This document shows, in pieces, positions 51,971 through 61,169 of a stretch of 64,000 nucleotides of DNA (position 1 is the first letter of the stretch; the number at the start of each line of letters is the position of its first letter). The position numbers and the translations under genes are program-made. The DNA comes from JBBQFC01 sp038321615. GTDB taxonomy: Bacteria; Bacteroidota; Bacteroidia; Flavobacteriales_D; Cryomorphaceae. The notes under the pieces were generated by a model. That model did not search any database and was not told where the DNA came from. It saw only the letters and a list, made by a program, of their open reading frames with translations. The DNA is taken from contig JBBQFC010000004.1 of assembly GCA_038321615.1 (NCBI GenBank), forward strand, positions 1-64,000, read 5' to 3'.

Positions 51971-53158
51971 CTAAGGTAATATCACAAATTTAGCAGTTGA
52001 TTCTCCCAAAACCAAGACATAAGATCCAGTGGGCAAATCAAAGTTCAAATTTTGATTATTGATGAAGGGCATAATGGGAAATTCTGCGACATTCCTACCC
52101 GCTAAGTCATAGACCTTTAGAACATCAGGCTTATTGAGTTCACTGCTCAGAGTGGCACTTCCACTACTTGGGTTTGGCCAAATCTTTAAAGGCTTCCGCT
52201 CTGCTTTCTGAGCAATGCTGAGTGGGAAACCATTGGTTTCCGAAAAGGAAGGTATCATGCAGCTTATCGATCCGGTGCCATTTCCAAATCGACCCTCACT
52301 ATCATCGGGAATTTGAGGTCCAAATTTCACGTAGTCAACTGTGAGCGTGTCCGGGTTGGAGAGGAGAATATCATCGCCGTCGGCACCTAACTTGAAAAAG
52401 GTATGCAAGCCGGGTTCAAAAAGGCCTTGGTCGCACCAAATGATCAAATAGCTGTTGGGCGCCATAGTAGTGTCGGGGAAAACAAATTGCGCAGGCTCCC
52501 CGATCTTATCGCTCAAGAACCATCCGCCCAGATTGATGGGTTGTGGGCTGTTGTTGTACAATTCGATCCAATCTTCGTAACCTCCCCATTGATCTTGTAC
52601 CGTACTTTCATTTATAGCTTGATATTCATTGATCACCACCCCCGGGTTCACACTATTGGTATTCGCGGAAGCAAAGGTGGGAATGAGTATTTTAAAAGGG
52701 CCGCTCCCGTTTGGGAATCTACCTATGGTAATATCGTCGGGGATCGAGCCGAAACTCACGAAATCGACCGTGGCCGTGTCTGTATCGTACAAACCTACCT
52801 TTTCGCCGCTACCACTGAGGTTGAAAGCGGCGTGATAAGCACCCTGCTCCGGTTGGTTGTCGCACCAGATGATCAGGTAGGAGTCAGCAGGCAACACGGT
52901 ATTCGGAAAAGCGTACTTGGTTCTTGTTGCTCGGCTGTCTGACAGAAAATAGCCTTCCAGTTGGACGGCTTCGCCACTTGCGTTGTAAATCTCTATCCAA
53001 TCGTCGAATTCGCCAAATTCATCGGCGGCTGTACCATCGTTGCCAGCCATGAGTTCATTGATCAAAAGCTTGCCAAAGAGCGGCTCACATTGTGCCAAAG
53101 CTGCTGGAGAATGGCCTGCGAGAATTAATACGAGCCAGCCAAAATTTAATAATTTCAT
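51971..53158 (-). CDS. T9SS protein with two lamin-tail domains
   Basis: A 395-residue secreted protein. The ATG at 53158 is chosen because it gives a normal signal peptide (L-V-L-I-L-A then L-A-Q). Two lamin-tail domains follow, each with I-N-E-L/Y-x-A ... D-D/D-W-I-E-I/L-Y-N ... G-x-F-L-S-D, joined by a G-N-G-T-G/G-N-G-S-G linker. It ends in a T9SS sorting domain (L-K-I-W-P-N-P-S-S-G then L-P-T-G-S-Y-V-L and F-V-I-L-P). The same lamin-tail module starts the CotH protein downstream, so the two probably act on the same surface partners. Confidence 0.85.
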   Translation of the reverse strand: MKLLNFGWLVLILAGHSPAALAQCEPLFGKLLINELMAGNDGTAADEFGEFDDWIEIYNASGEAVQLEGYFLSDSRATRTKYAFPNTVLPADSYLIIWCDNQPEQGAYHAAFNLSGSGEKVGLYDTDTATVDFVSFGSIPDDITIGRFPNGSGPFKILIPTFASANTNSVNPGVVINEYQAINESTVQDQWGGYEDWIELYNNSPQPINLGGWFLSDKIGEPAQFVFPDTTMAPNSYLIIWCDQGLFEPGLHTFFKLGADGDDILLSNPDTLTVDYVKFGPQIPDDSEGRFGNGTGSISCMIPSFSETNGFPLSIAQKAERKPLKIWPNPSSGSATLSSELNKPDVLKVYDLAGRNVAEFPIMPFINNQNLNFDLPTGSYVLVLGESTAKFVILP

Positions 53159-53267
53159 AACCGAAAGGTAGCCAAATATCCGAATTGGAATGTTTAACGA
53201 GAAATAATAGGATTGCAAGCCTGGACTAAATAATTACCAAGACTCACACATACACTAAGCTGTGTGC

Positions 53268-53711
53268 TTAGGCCATTACCACCTGATTGACGGATCGATA
53301 TAAGAACTCATTGCAGATTCTGCGGCGGGCAAAACGCGTTGGGCTGTCGGAATTGAGGAATTTGTTATAAAGCTCGCGAGATACCTCAAAGTACTCGAAG
53401 CTTTCGCCGTTCGAGAAATCAAGCGTTAATACCTGCTTTTGATAGTTGTAATTGGTTACCTGAGCCGCGCTGATAGTAGCGTTATAGGCTTCAGCATTCT
53501 TCGCCTTGGTTTCTGGAGCCACGCTTACTAAAAAATGGTACGCTTCGATCAAGATTTTACTCTTCGATTCCGCATCTTCCCGTTCTGTTTCATCCTGAAA
53601 TTTATCGGGATGAAATGCCTTCATCACGTTGCGATAAACGGTTTTCAGGCCTTGGAGATCTGCGGCTGATGTTACACCGAGAACTTTTCGGCTTTCTGAG
53701 ATTTTCGACAT
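53268..53711 (-). CDS. J-domain and KTSC-domain fusion protein
   Basis: A 147-residue soluble protein. Residues about 5-65 form a J domain with the H-P-D motif in A-F-H-P-D-K-F, which would stimulate an Hsp70 ATPase. Residues about 85-143 match the KTSC domain (Y-N-Y-Q-K-Q-V-L-T-L-D-F-S-N-G-E-S-F-E-Y and F-L-N-S-D-S-P), first seen at the end of some lysyl-tRNA synthetases. The gene lies alone; its partner Hsp70 is not in this window. Function, perhaps linked to RNA or peptide binding, is inferred only. Confidence 0.82.
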   Translation of the reverse strand: MSKISESRKVLGVTSAADLQGLKTVYRNVMKAFHPDKFQDETEREDAESKSKILIEAYHFLVSVAPETKAKNAEAYNATISAAQVTNYNYQKQVLTLDFSNGESFEYFEVSRELYNKFLNSDSPTRFARRRICNEFLYRSVNQVVMA

Positions 53712-53955
53712 GACTGCGCTTTTTTTAATTTCTGCTCCCGTTTTAGGGCGCGCAAAGGTAATTATAATTCTTTTCGAAATTGAGCCTGTGCATTATTCGA
53801 CTATTGCGCACTCGTGAATTTAGTAATCGGTGATCGAACGGTACACCCAGCCAATTCGGGAAGATAGAGACATATCTAATTTCAGGAATACTAAAAGGCA
53901 TCATTGCGACACGAGCGGAAACCAATACCCTACATTTAGCGATCTTTTCGAGCCC

Positions 53956-55092
53956 ATGAAAAACCAAAAGAGAAAAATAATTAAGAAAATGATTTGGATA
54001 ATACTCCTGCTGATGATTGCACTGGTGGTAATTGTTGTTGCGCTATTCCTCAATTCCAAACCTTTTGGAAAAGCTCCTGCGGGCGAGCGATTGGAGCGCT
54101 TTTCGAAAGTAAAATATTATCACGACGGAGCCTTCCACAACATAGAAGAAACCCCGATGCTGGCCGATGGTGCTTCTTATACCAAAATACTCTTCGAGTT
54201 TTTCTTTAAAAGCTCCATGCGTAAAAGCCCAAAAACGCCCCTTCCAACCGTTAAGACTGATCTCAAAGCACTTGCAGCTATTTCGGACGTGCTGATTTGG
54301 TTCGGACATTCCTCCTATTTCATGCAAATCGATGGCATTCGCATTTTGGTCGATCCCGTGTTTAGCGGCAGCGCATCGCCAGTGCCCGGAAGCGTAAAAG
54401 CTTTCCCCGGAACAGATATTTACAGCGCCCGTGATATGCCGGAAATCGACTTGCTGCTAATCACACATGATCATTATGATCACCTCGATTATGAAACCAT
54501 TGTTGCCCTGAAGCCCAAGGTAAAGCAGGTTATTACTTCGCTTGGCTGTGGGAGTCATCTTGAATACTGGGGTTACGATGCTTCGCTCATTACCGAATTA
54601 AATTGGGAAGAGTCGATCGATTTTAATGAGAACTTAAAATTAACTGCTCTCCCTGCTCGCCACTTTGGCGGCCGTGGTCTAAACCGCGGAAACACCTTTT
54701 GGTCGGCCTTCTTGATGGAGTCTGATGCTCTTTCAATTCTTGTGGGCGGAGACAGCGGTTATGGCAAACATTTCAAAGAAATCGGAAATGCTCATCCGGG
54801 TATCGATCTTGCAATTCTTGAAAATGGGCAGTACGATGTAAAATGGCCCTTTATCCATATGCAGCCCGATGAAGTAATATTAGCCATAAAGGATCTGGGA
54901 GCAAAACGCTTACTCCCTGTACATTCCGGAAAGTTTGCTTTGGCTAACCACGACTGGGACGAGCCGCTAAAAAGCATCAATGATGCCAGCAGTAAAGCTG
55001 GCATTCCACTTTTGACGCCGAGAATCGGCGAAGTTATTAGGCTAAATGATGCCGATCAGCGCTTCGACGCTTGGTGGGTCGGAATTGACTGA
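53956..55092 (+). CDS. MBL-fold metallo-hydrolase, UlaG/NAPE-PLD-like
   Basis: A 378-residue protein with a membrane anchor (about residues 9-30) and an extracytoplasmic or periplasmic metallo-beta-lactamase fold domain. The ATG at 53956 is chosen over 53830 since the family N-terminus and the membrane helix begin there. The metal site is clear: W-F-G-H-S-S-Y-F, D-H-Y-D-H-L-D-Y-E-T-I in I-T-H-D-H-Y-D-H, and later A-R-H-F and V-G-G-D-S-G-Y. Relatives include N-acyl-phosphatidylethanolamine-hydrolysing phospholipase D and UlaG lactonases, so a phospholipid or lactone substrate is possible. Confidence 0.85.
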   Translation: MKNQKRKIIKKMIWIILLLMIALVVIVVALFLNSKPFGKAPAGERLERFSKVKYYHDGAFHNIEETPMLADGASYTKILFEFFFKSSMRKSPKTPLPTVKTDLKALAAISDVLIWFGHSSYFMQIDGIRILVDPVFSGSASPVPGSVKAFPGTDIYSARDMPEIDLLLITHDHYDHLDYETIVALKPKVKQVITSLGCGSHLEYWGYDASLITELNWEESIDFNENLKLTALPARHFGGRGLNRGNTFWSAFLMESDALSILVGGDSGYGKHFKEIGNAHPGIDLAILENGQYDVKWPFIHMQPDEVILAIKDLGAKRLLPVHSGKFALANHDWDEPLKSINDASSKAGIPLLTPRIGEVIRLNDADQRFDAWWVGID

Positions 55093-55198
55093 TGAGTTGA
55101 TCACTTTCGGGATGATATGTTAAAGTGCGAGTCTATGAATCAGTCTATTGTTTTTTTTCGCATTTTTGAGCAGCGAAAAACATATAAAACGCATCGTC

Positions 55199-55522
55199 AT
55201 GAAAAAATTTCTTCCTTTTGTACTCGTTCTTTTTATTCTTTCTTCCTGTGAAGAAGATAGTGTTACTCCCCTACCACAGATTAACGAGTCAAAACTGCGT
55301 GAAGTGATCGAAGACAAGAAAGTAGATGCACTCGAAATGTGTTGTTCTGATTGTCCTTGCAATCAAGAAATGGGAGTTGGTAAAGATTTTAGCTTTCCGG
55401 GCAGCAATACGGTTCGTATTCGCCGAAATGAGTACGATCTCAACCGCGTTTTTAGCTACCGCATCGAGCAATTTCAAGATGGCTGGCAAAAAGAAACGCG
55501 GATGATTATGTATATGGAGTAA
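55199..55522 (+). CDS. Small predicted lipoprotein
   Basis: A 107-residue lipoprotein with the lipobox L-S-S-C after F-V-L-V-L-F-I. The mature part has cysteine pairs M-C-C-S-D-C-P-C, suggesting metal or disulphide binding, and ends with a Y-R-I-E-Q-F-Q-D-G-W-Q-K-E segment. The ATG at 55199 is used because the frame upstream is not signal-like. No family recognised. Stands between the metallo-hydrolase (107 bases) and the haloperoxidase gene. Confidence 0.68.
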   Translation: MKKFLPFVLVLFILSSCEEDSVTPLPQINESKLREVIEDKKVDALEMCCSDCPCNQEMGVGKDFSFPGSNTVRIRRNEYDLNRVFSYRIEQFQDGWQKETRMIMYME

Positions 55523-55782
55523 TTCACCCTTAGAGCTATTTCTGATGCGACGCTGGCATTACGAAACAGCGCGTAATTTCCAAATTTGCAATAGGTCAAA
55601 CGCCATTTTCATATTGGCTCATTCACACGCCTTGATTGGATAGCAATATCACAAAACCGGTGTTTTATTTGACGCTGACTGTAATTTCATTAAATTGATT
55701 GAATTCAACTCCTTATCGAAAAAATTGCAGCAGGTCCGTTTTCTCTTTTTCCATCCAATTTAACCATAAATCCCATCTTATC

Positions 55783-57150
55783 ATGACCATTCACAGGCGC
55801 TACTGGCTGATGCTAATATTGGCTTTACCGCTCTTAATTCAGGGTTGCGAAAGCCAGAATAACACATGGAAAGAGAGCGTTGCCGATCCAGATCTTCTAC
55901 ATTCCTGCGTAGAAAAGCTAACGAAGACAGTCGTCTATGACGTTTTCTCACCACCCGTTTCTTCGCGCGTATATGCGTACCCTTCCATAGCAGCTTATGA
56001 AGCCTTTCACCACGGAAATCCAGCTAAAAAACTTTCGGGCAGGCTTAATGATTTTGAGCTTCCTGATGTCGCGATACCAGCGAATGTCTCTAAAGAAATA
56101 GCAGCATGCGCAGCCTTCTTGGAAACCAGTAAAGCATTTATTTTTTCTGAAAATCAGATTGCTCAGTTTCAGGATAGCCTGCTTCAATACTATATTACCA
56201 AAGGCGTACCAGAGGAAACTATAGATGCTTCTGAAACCTATGGAAAAGAAATAGCCAAATATGTGGTGGCATGGTCAAATAAAGACAATTACAAAGAATC
56301 ACGGTCGTTTCAACGCTACACTCCATCTAAGATAGATAGTGCATATGCTTTAACTCCGCCCGACTATACAGATGCGCTGGAGCCCAATTGGAATAAAATC
56401 AGGCCTTTAGTTATGGATTCAGTTTCCCAATTTATGCCGGCGCGACCCATACCTTACAGCAGCGACACTGCTTCGGCTTTCTTCAAACAAGCATATGACG
56501 TTTACAAGCTTTCTCAAGTGCTCTCAGACTAAGAAAAAGATATTGCCAGATTTTGGGACAATAACCCCTTTATCAATGAACATCACGGTCATTTAATGAT
56601 TGGTGTAAAAAAGGTTGGACCTCCCGGTCATTGGTTGGGAATCGCCGAAATGGCTTGCAAACATTACAATACCGATATCGAAGGATCCATTGATGCCTAT
56701 GCATTCACATCTATCGCATTTTTCGATGCATTCATTTCTGCTTTTGACGAGAAGTATCGCAGTCATTATATTCGACCGGAAACCTATATAAACAGGCATA
56801 TAGATGCAACCTGGCAACCGCTTATTCACACACCACCGTTTCCGGAATATCCGAGTGCACACAGCGTAACATCGGGTGCTGTGGCAACCGTACTTACTCA
56901 ACTTTTTGGCGAAAATTTCGCATTCACAGATTCAGTTGAAGTACCTTTTGGGCAGCAGCCAAGGCAACTTCCCAGTTTTCTCGAAGCAGCTCAGGAAGCA
57001 TCCATAAGCCGACTTTATGGTGGTATTCACTATTTGGAATCGCTGGATAACGGCAATCTTCAGGGCAGAGTTTTGGGAGCATTTATCGTAAATAAATTGC
57101 AAATAAATCCATTGGTTTTGGCTCCTTTAACTGCTCAAGATGAGTTATAG
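55783..57150 (+). pseudogene. Vanadium-dependent haloperoxidase, split by an in-frame stop
   Basis: A PAP2-fold enzyme that would oxidise halides with hydrogen peroxide. The reading frame is continuous from 55783 to 57150 (455 codons) except for a single TAA at 56530-56532. It cuts a conserved stretch, V-L-S-D-stop-E-K-D-I-A-R-F-W-D, where homologues as I recall them have a glutamate, so one G to T change (GAA to TAA) explains it. The second part keeps the active-site signatures: R-P (as Y-I-R-P-E-T), Y-P-S-A-H-S and S-R-L-Y-G-G-I-H with the last His. The first part begins with a lipobox L-I-Q-G-C. It ends in an 11-base overlap with the large FG-GAP gene. Confidence 0.82.
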
Positions 57151-60100
57151 GTTACCCATTCGAATGATTTTCATCCTGGCCATTTTCGCTTCTTGCGAAC
57201 CCAAGAGGGATGGAACGGTTCAAGATGAGACAGCTGCTCCCGAAAAACAGACCGCTCTCTTTAAAATGATAAGTCCCGATAGCTCAGGGGTAAGATTTGC
57301 CAACCATATTACTCAGACTTTTGCGCTCAACGTTTATACGTATGCGTATTTATTCAATGGCGGAGGAGTTGCAACGGGCGATATTAATAATGACGGGCTA
57401 CCCGACATTTATTTTACCTCCACAATCGGAGAAGATAAGCTATACCTGAATAAAGGAAACCTGACATTTGAAGACATTTCAGCGAAAGCGGGCATCGCCA
57501 ACTTCGTAGGAATCAAGACAGGGGTCACGATGGCCGATATCAATAATGATGGCTATTTGGACATCTACGTGTGCCGCTCTGGCCCAACCAAGGATGAACA
57601 AAATTTAAATAATCTCGTGTTTATTAATAATCAAGATTTGACTTTTACTGAGCAAGCATCCAGCCTTGGGCTTCTAGATAAAAGCAATTCTACTCAAGCG
57701 TATTTCGCTGATTTCGATGAGGATGGAGACCTAGACATCTACTTGGTAAATCATCGAATTGACTTTACCAATAGCACAAAATTAAGGCTCAAACAAAATG
57801 AAGACGGATCAATTGAAAGGATCCTTGGAGCCCAAACGGCCTTTGAATCGGATCGATTGTTTAGAAATGATGGCAGGTCTTTTTCAGATGTTAGTAAAGC
57901 AGCAGGCATCGACAATAGTGCTTTCGGGCTGAGTGCATCTATCGGAGACTTTAACAATGATGGGCACCTGGACATATATGTCGCCAACGATTATGTGGAC
58001 CCAGACTTTTGCTATATAAATAATGGTGACGGTACCTTCCGCGAGTCGATGGAAAAGATTTTTAGGCATATCAGTCAAAGTACCATGGGAACCGATGCGG
58101 CGGATGTAAATAACGATGGCTTAATTGATATCGTGGCTGCCGATATGGCTTCCGAGTCGAATTTTAGACAAAAATCTTTAATCAGCGTAATGATGTATGA
58201 TCGATTTGCGACATTGTTGGAATATAATTTTGGAAAACAATTGAGCCGAAATACGCTCCAAATTAATAATGGAAATGGCTCATTTAGTGAAGTCGGTGAG
58301 TTTGCTGGTCTAAGCCGAACCGACTGGAGTTGGTCGCCTACTATTTTGGATCTTGATAACGACGGCTATAAAGATATTTTCATCACCAATGGGTATCGTT
58401 TTGAAGTCACAAACCACGACTATCTCAAGTTTACGCTCGACTCGCTGAATAAAAACGTTGGACTCTCATCGGCAGAAAAACTGGAGATTTTTTTGTCGAA
58501 AATTCCAACATCCAAATTGAGCAACTACGCCTTCCGCAATGAGCATTCTCTGAAATTCTCGAATAAAACTTCGGAATGGGGCCTAGACATTCCATCAAAT
58601 TCAACAGGGGCTAGCTTCGCTGATCTGGATGGAGACGGAGATCTGGATATGATTATAAACAACACGGATGATTTTGCTTCTGTGTACGAGAACTTAAGCA
58701 ATGATGCACTCGGCAACAACTATCTAAAAGTAAATTTCGATGGAAAATCAGGAAATCTTCTGGGCGTAGGATCTCGGGTGGAAGTAACCACGAATGAAGG
58801 GATTCAAGTACAAGAATATTTCCCGAGCCGCGGATTCATATCCGGAGTGTCGAGCGAAGTGCATTTCGGCTTGGGTAAAAATAAAGCAATTAATCAGGTG
58901 CGCGTTATCTGGCCGGACAAAAAAGAAGAGATAATTGAGAATCCAGAAATCAATCAAACTTTAACATTCAACTACGTCAATTCAAATAAAGCTTCATTGT
59001 TAAATCTGGCAAAGACTCAGGTTATTTTTGAAGAACTGGCCAAGGATGTCATAGACTTTACACATAGTGAAGCGGAATTTATCGATTTTAAAAGAGAGCC
59101 ATTAATTCCTCATCTGCTCTCATGCGAAGGGCCCATTCTTGCCGTGGCAGATATTAACAATGATGGCTTGGATGACCTTTTTGTAGGTGGCGGTGGCGGA
59201 AAAGCCAATGATTCAAAGAGCGGCCAAGCAGGGGTGATTTTTTTGCAACGGAAGGATGGAACCTTTAGCACGCTGGCCCAACCTGCACTTGAAGCAGATC
59301 GATTGGCTGAGGATGTGGGCGCACTTTTTTTCGATGCAGATAACGATGGCGATCAGGATCTTTACGTGGTGAGTGGTAGCAATGAGTATGATTCGGAAAG
59401 TCCGCTTTATCAAGATCGATTATATACGAACGATGGTTCCGGCCGATTGCAAAGAAAGGTGTCGGCTCTTCCCAACGAAGTACTTAGTGGAAGCTGCGTA
59501 AAGGCGGCTGATTTTGATGGCGATGGTGATCTTGATCTATTTGTGGGAAGCAAACTGCTCCCCGGAAGCTACCCGAAAGCCCCCGGCAGCTTATTGCTGA
59601 AAAACGAAGGGGGTACTTTCAAAAATGTTTCTGCAACCTTTTTTCCGAAAAATTGGAAATCATCCATGGTTTTTGACGCTGTGTGGTGTGATTTGAACAA
59701 CGACAAACGCCCAGATTTGATAATCGTAGGCGAATGGATGCCCATCACCATTTTCGAAAACACGGGAAATTCGTTTGAAATGCGCGAAATCGAAAACTCT
59801 ACGGGTTGGTGGAATTGCATAGAAATGATCGATCACGATCAAGATGGCGATACGGATTTTGTAATCGGAAATTTAGGCTTAAATTCCCGTCTAAAAGCCA
59901 GTCCATCAGAGCCATTACGCATATATTACGATGATTTCGACTCAAATGGAAGTGTAGATGCCATAATAAGTTACTACAACGAAGGGCAGGAGTATCCTCT
60001 GGTTCAAAAAGATTTGCTCCTGAGCCAGTTGCCCGTATTAAAAAAGAAGTATGTGACCTACAATAGCTACGCCTCAGCAACGATACAGAATTTACTTTCA

Positions 60101-60511
60101 AATGAACAGCTGGCAAAAAGTAATAAAAAAGAAGCGGTCAACTTTAGCTCTTCCATCTTAGAAAATCTAGGCGGTGGAAGTTTCAAACTATTACCTCTTC
60201 CCGAAGAAGCTCAACTCGCGCCCATACGATCCATACTAAAGTTGGACTATGATGCTAATGGCACGGAAGATTTACTGCTCCTGGGAAACTCTTTTGGAAC
60301 TGAAGTAGAAACGGGTGTTTACGACGCGCTCAATGGGGTATTACTCAAAAATACTAATGGAAATTTTAGACCCGTCCACTTCGCAGAAAGTGGGTTTTTT
60401 GCTCCGGGCGATGGGAGAAGTTTAGCTCAGGTTAAAACATCGAATGAAGCTACATTGGTCATTGCTGCTTACAATAATGCACCCTTGCGTATTTGGAAAA
60501 TCAATAAATGA
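57140..60511 (+). CDS. CRTAC1-like FG-GAP/VCBS lipoprotein with UnbV domain
   Basis: A 1123-residue lipoprotein (lipobox F-A-S-C, Cys19). About fourteen D-x-N/D-x-D-G-x-x-D loops (for example D-I-N-N-D-G-L-P-D-I-Y-F, D-L-D-G-D-G-D-L-D-M) form FG-GAP blades that bind calcium, and an ASPIC/UnbV domain lies near residues 530-610 (V-E-V-x-T-N-x-G-I-Q-V-Q-E-Y, then V-H-F-G-L-G and V-I-W-P-D). Such pairs with vanadium haloperoxidases occur in Bacteroidota. The start overlaps the haloperoxidase stop by 11 bases (ATGAGTTATAG), so it depends on reading through that gene and may be affected by the nonsense codon there. Confidence 0.88.
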   Translation: MSYRLPIRMIFILAIFASCEPKRDGTVQDETAAPEKQTALFKMISPDSSGVRFANHITQTFALNVYTYAYLFNGGGVATGDINNDGLPDIYFTSTIGEDKLYLNKGNLTFEDISAKAGIANFVGIKTGVTMADINNDGYLDIYVCRSGPTKDEQNLNNLVFINNQDLTFTEQASSLGLLDKSNSTQAYFADFDEDGDLDIYLVNHRIDFTNSTKLRLKQNEDGSIERILGAQTAFESDRLFRNDGRSFSDVSKAAGIDNSAFGLSASIGDFNNDGHLDIYVANDYVDPDFCYINNGDGTFRESMEKIFRHISQSTMGTDAADVNNDGLIDIVAADMASESNFRQKSLISVMMYDRFATLLEYNFGKQLSRNTLQINNGNGSFSEVGEFAGLSRTDWSWSPTILDLDNDGYKDIFITNGYRFEVTNHDYLKFTLDSLNKNVGLSSAEKLEIFLSKIPTSKLSNYAFRNEHSLKFSNKTSEWGLDIPSNSTGASFADLDGDGDLDMIINNTDDFASVYENLSNDALGNNYLKVNFDGKSGNLLGVGSRVEVTTNEGIQVQEYFPSRGFISGVSSEVHFGLGKNKAINQVRVIWPDKKEEIIENPEINQTLTFNYVNSNKASLLNLAKTQVIFEELAKDVIDFTHSEAEFIDFKREPLIPHLLSCEGPILAVADINNDGLDDLFVGGGGGKANDSKSGQAGVIFLQRKDGTFSTLAQPALEADRLAEDVGALFFDADNDGDQDLYVVSGSNEYDSESPLYQDRLYTNDGSGRLQRKVSALPNEVLSGSCVKAADFDGDGDLDLFVGSKLLPGSYPKAPGSLLLKNEGGTFKNVSATFFPKNWKSSMVFDAVWCDLNNDKRPDLIIVGEWMPITIFENTGNSFEMREIENSTGWWNCIEMIDHDQDGDTDFVIGNLGLNSRLKASPSEPLRIYYDDFDSNGSVDAIISYYNEGQEYPLVQKDLLLSQLPVLKKKYVTYNSYASATIQNLLSNEQLAKSNKKEAVNFSSSILENLGGGSFKLLPLPEEAQLAPIRSILKLDYDANGTEDLLLLGNSFGTEVETGVYDALNGVLLKNTNGNFRPVHFAESGFFAPGDGRSLAQVKTSNEATLVIAAYNNAPLRIWKINK

Positions 60512-60703
60512 TTGTTTCTAAAAGAGACGTAGAAGTATTCAGAAAATGTGACACGTGCATACCTGAAGACATCTACTATTTGTAGTCCAAAAAATTTGCA
60601 ACATAGGCCAATATATTTTCCGCTCACCAAACTGAAAAGAAAATTTAGCATCTCGTGAATTAAGTGGGAGAAACTTTTATCATTGTAGCGAAAAAACCGA
60701 AAT

Positions 60704-61111
60704 ATGAGCATGATCAAAGAGTTTAAGGAGTTTGCCATGCGCGGCAATCTGGTAGACTTAGCTGTTGCATTCGTCATGGGAGCCGCTTTTACAAAATTAG
60801 TGTCGTCTTTTGTCGATGGCATCGTGATGCCGCTCGTCGGATTAGTGACGGCAGGCGTGGATTTCACCAAATTGAAATTGGTGCTAAAAGAAGCTCAGAT
60901 TGGTGCAGATGGAGCGGTATCTGTTCCAGAAACGGCTATCAGCTACGGTCAGTTTATTACGGTCACCCTGGATTTTATAATTGTTTCTTTCGCGATGTTT
61001 ATGCTCGTAAAAGCGGTGAACAAGATGCGGAAGAAGGAAGATCCCGTGCCCGCAGGCCACACTCCCGATCAGGCTTTGCTTATTGAAATTCGCGATTTGC
61101 TCAAAAAGTAA
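60704..61111 (+). CDS. mscL: Large-conductance mechanosensitive channel MscL
   Basis: A 135-residue inner-membrane channel that opens under membrane tension to release solutes in osmotic downshock. Two membrane segments frame a periplasmic loop: the start F-K-E-F-A-M-R-G-N-L-V-D-L-A-V-A is the family hallmark, with a second helix around L-D-F-I-I-V-S-F-A-M-F-M-L-V. The C-terminal end (L-L-x-E-I-R-D-L-L) is the helical bundle. Monocistronic, with a terminator right after it. Confidence 0.96.
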   Translation: MSMIKEFKEFAMRGNLVDLAVAFVMGAAFTKLVSSFVDGIVMPLVGLVTAGVDFTKLKLVLKEAQIGADGAVSVPETAISYGQFITVTLDFIIVSFAMFMLVKAVNKMRKKEDPVPAGHTPDQALLIEIRDLLKK

Positions 61112-61131
61112 TTAGCCCTGTTGTAATTTTG

Positions 61132-61158
61132 AAGCCGAACCTTGGTTCGGCTTTCTTG
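61132..61158 (+). terminator. Rho-independent terminator after mscL
   Basis: AAGCCGAAC (61132-61140) pairs with GTTCGGCTT (61145-61153) around a four-base loop CTTG, followed by TCTTGTTT. Confidence 0.88.
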
Positions 61159-61169
61159 TTTAGTAGGCT

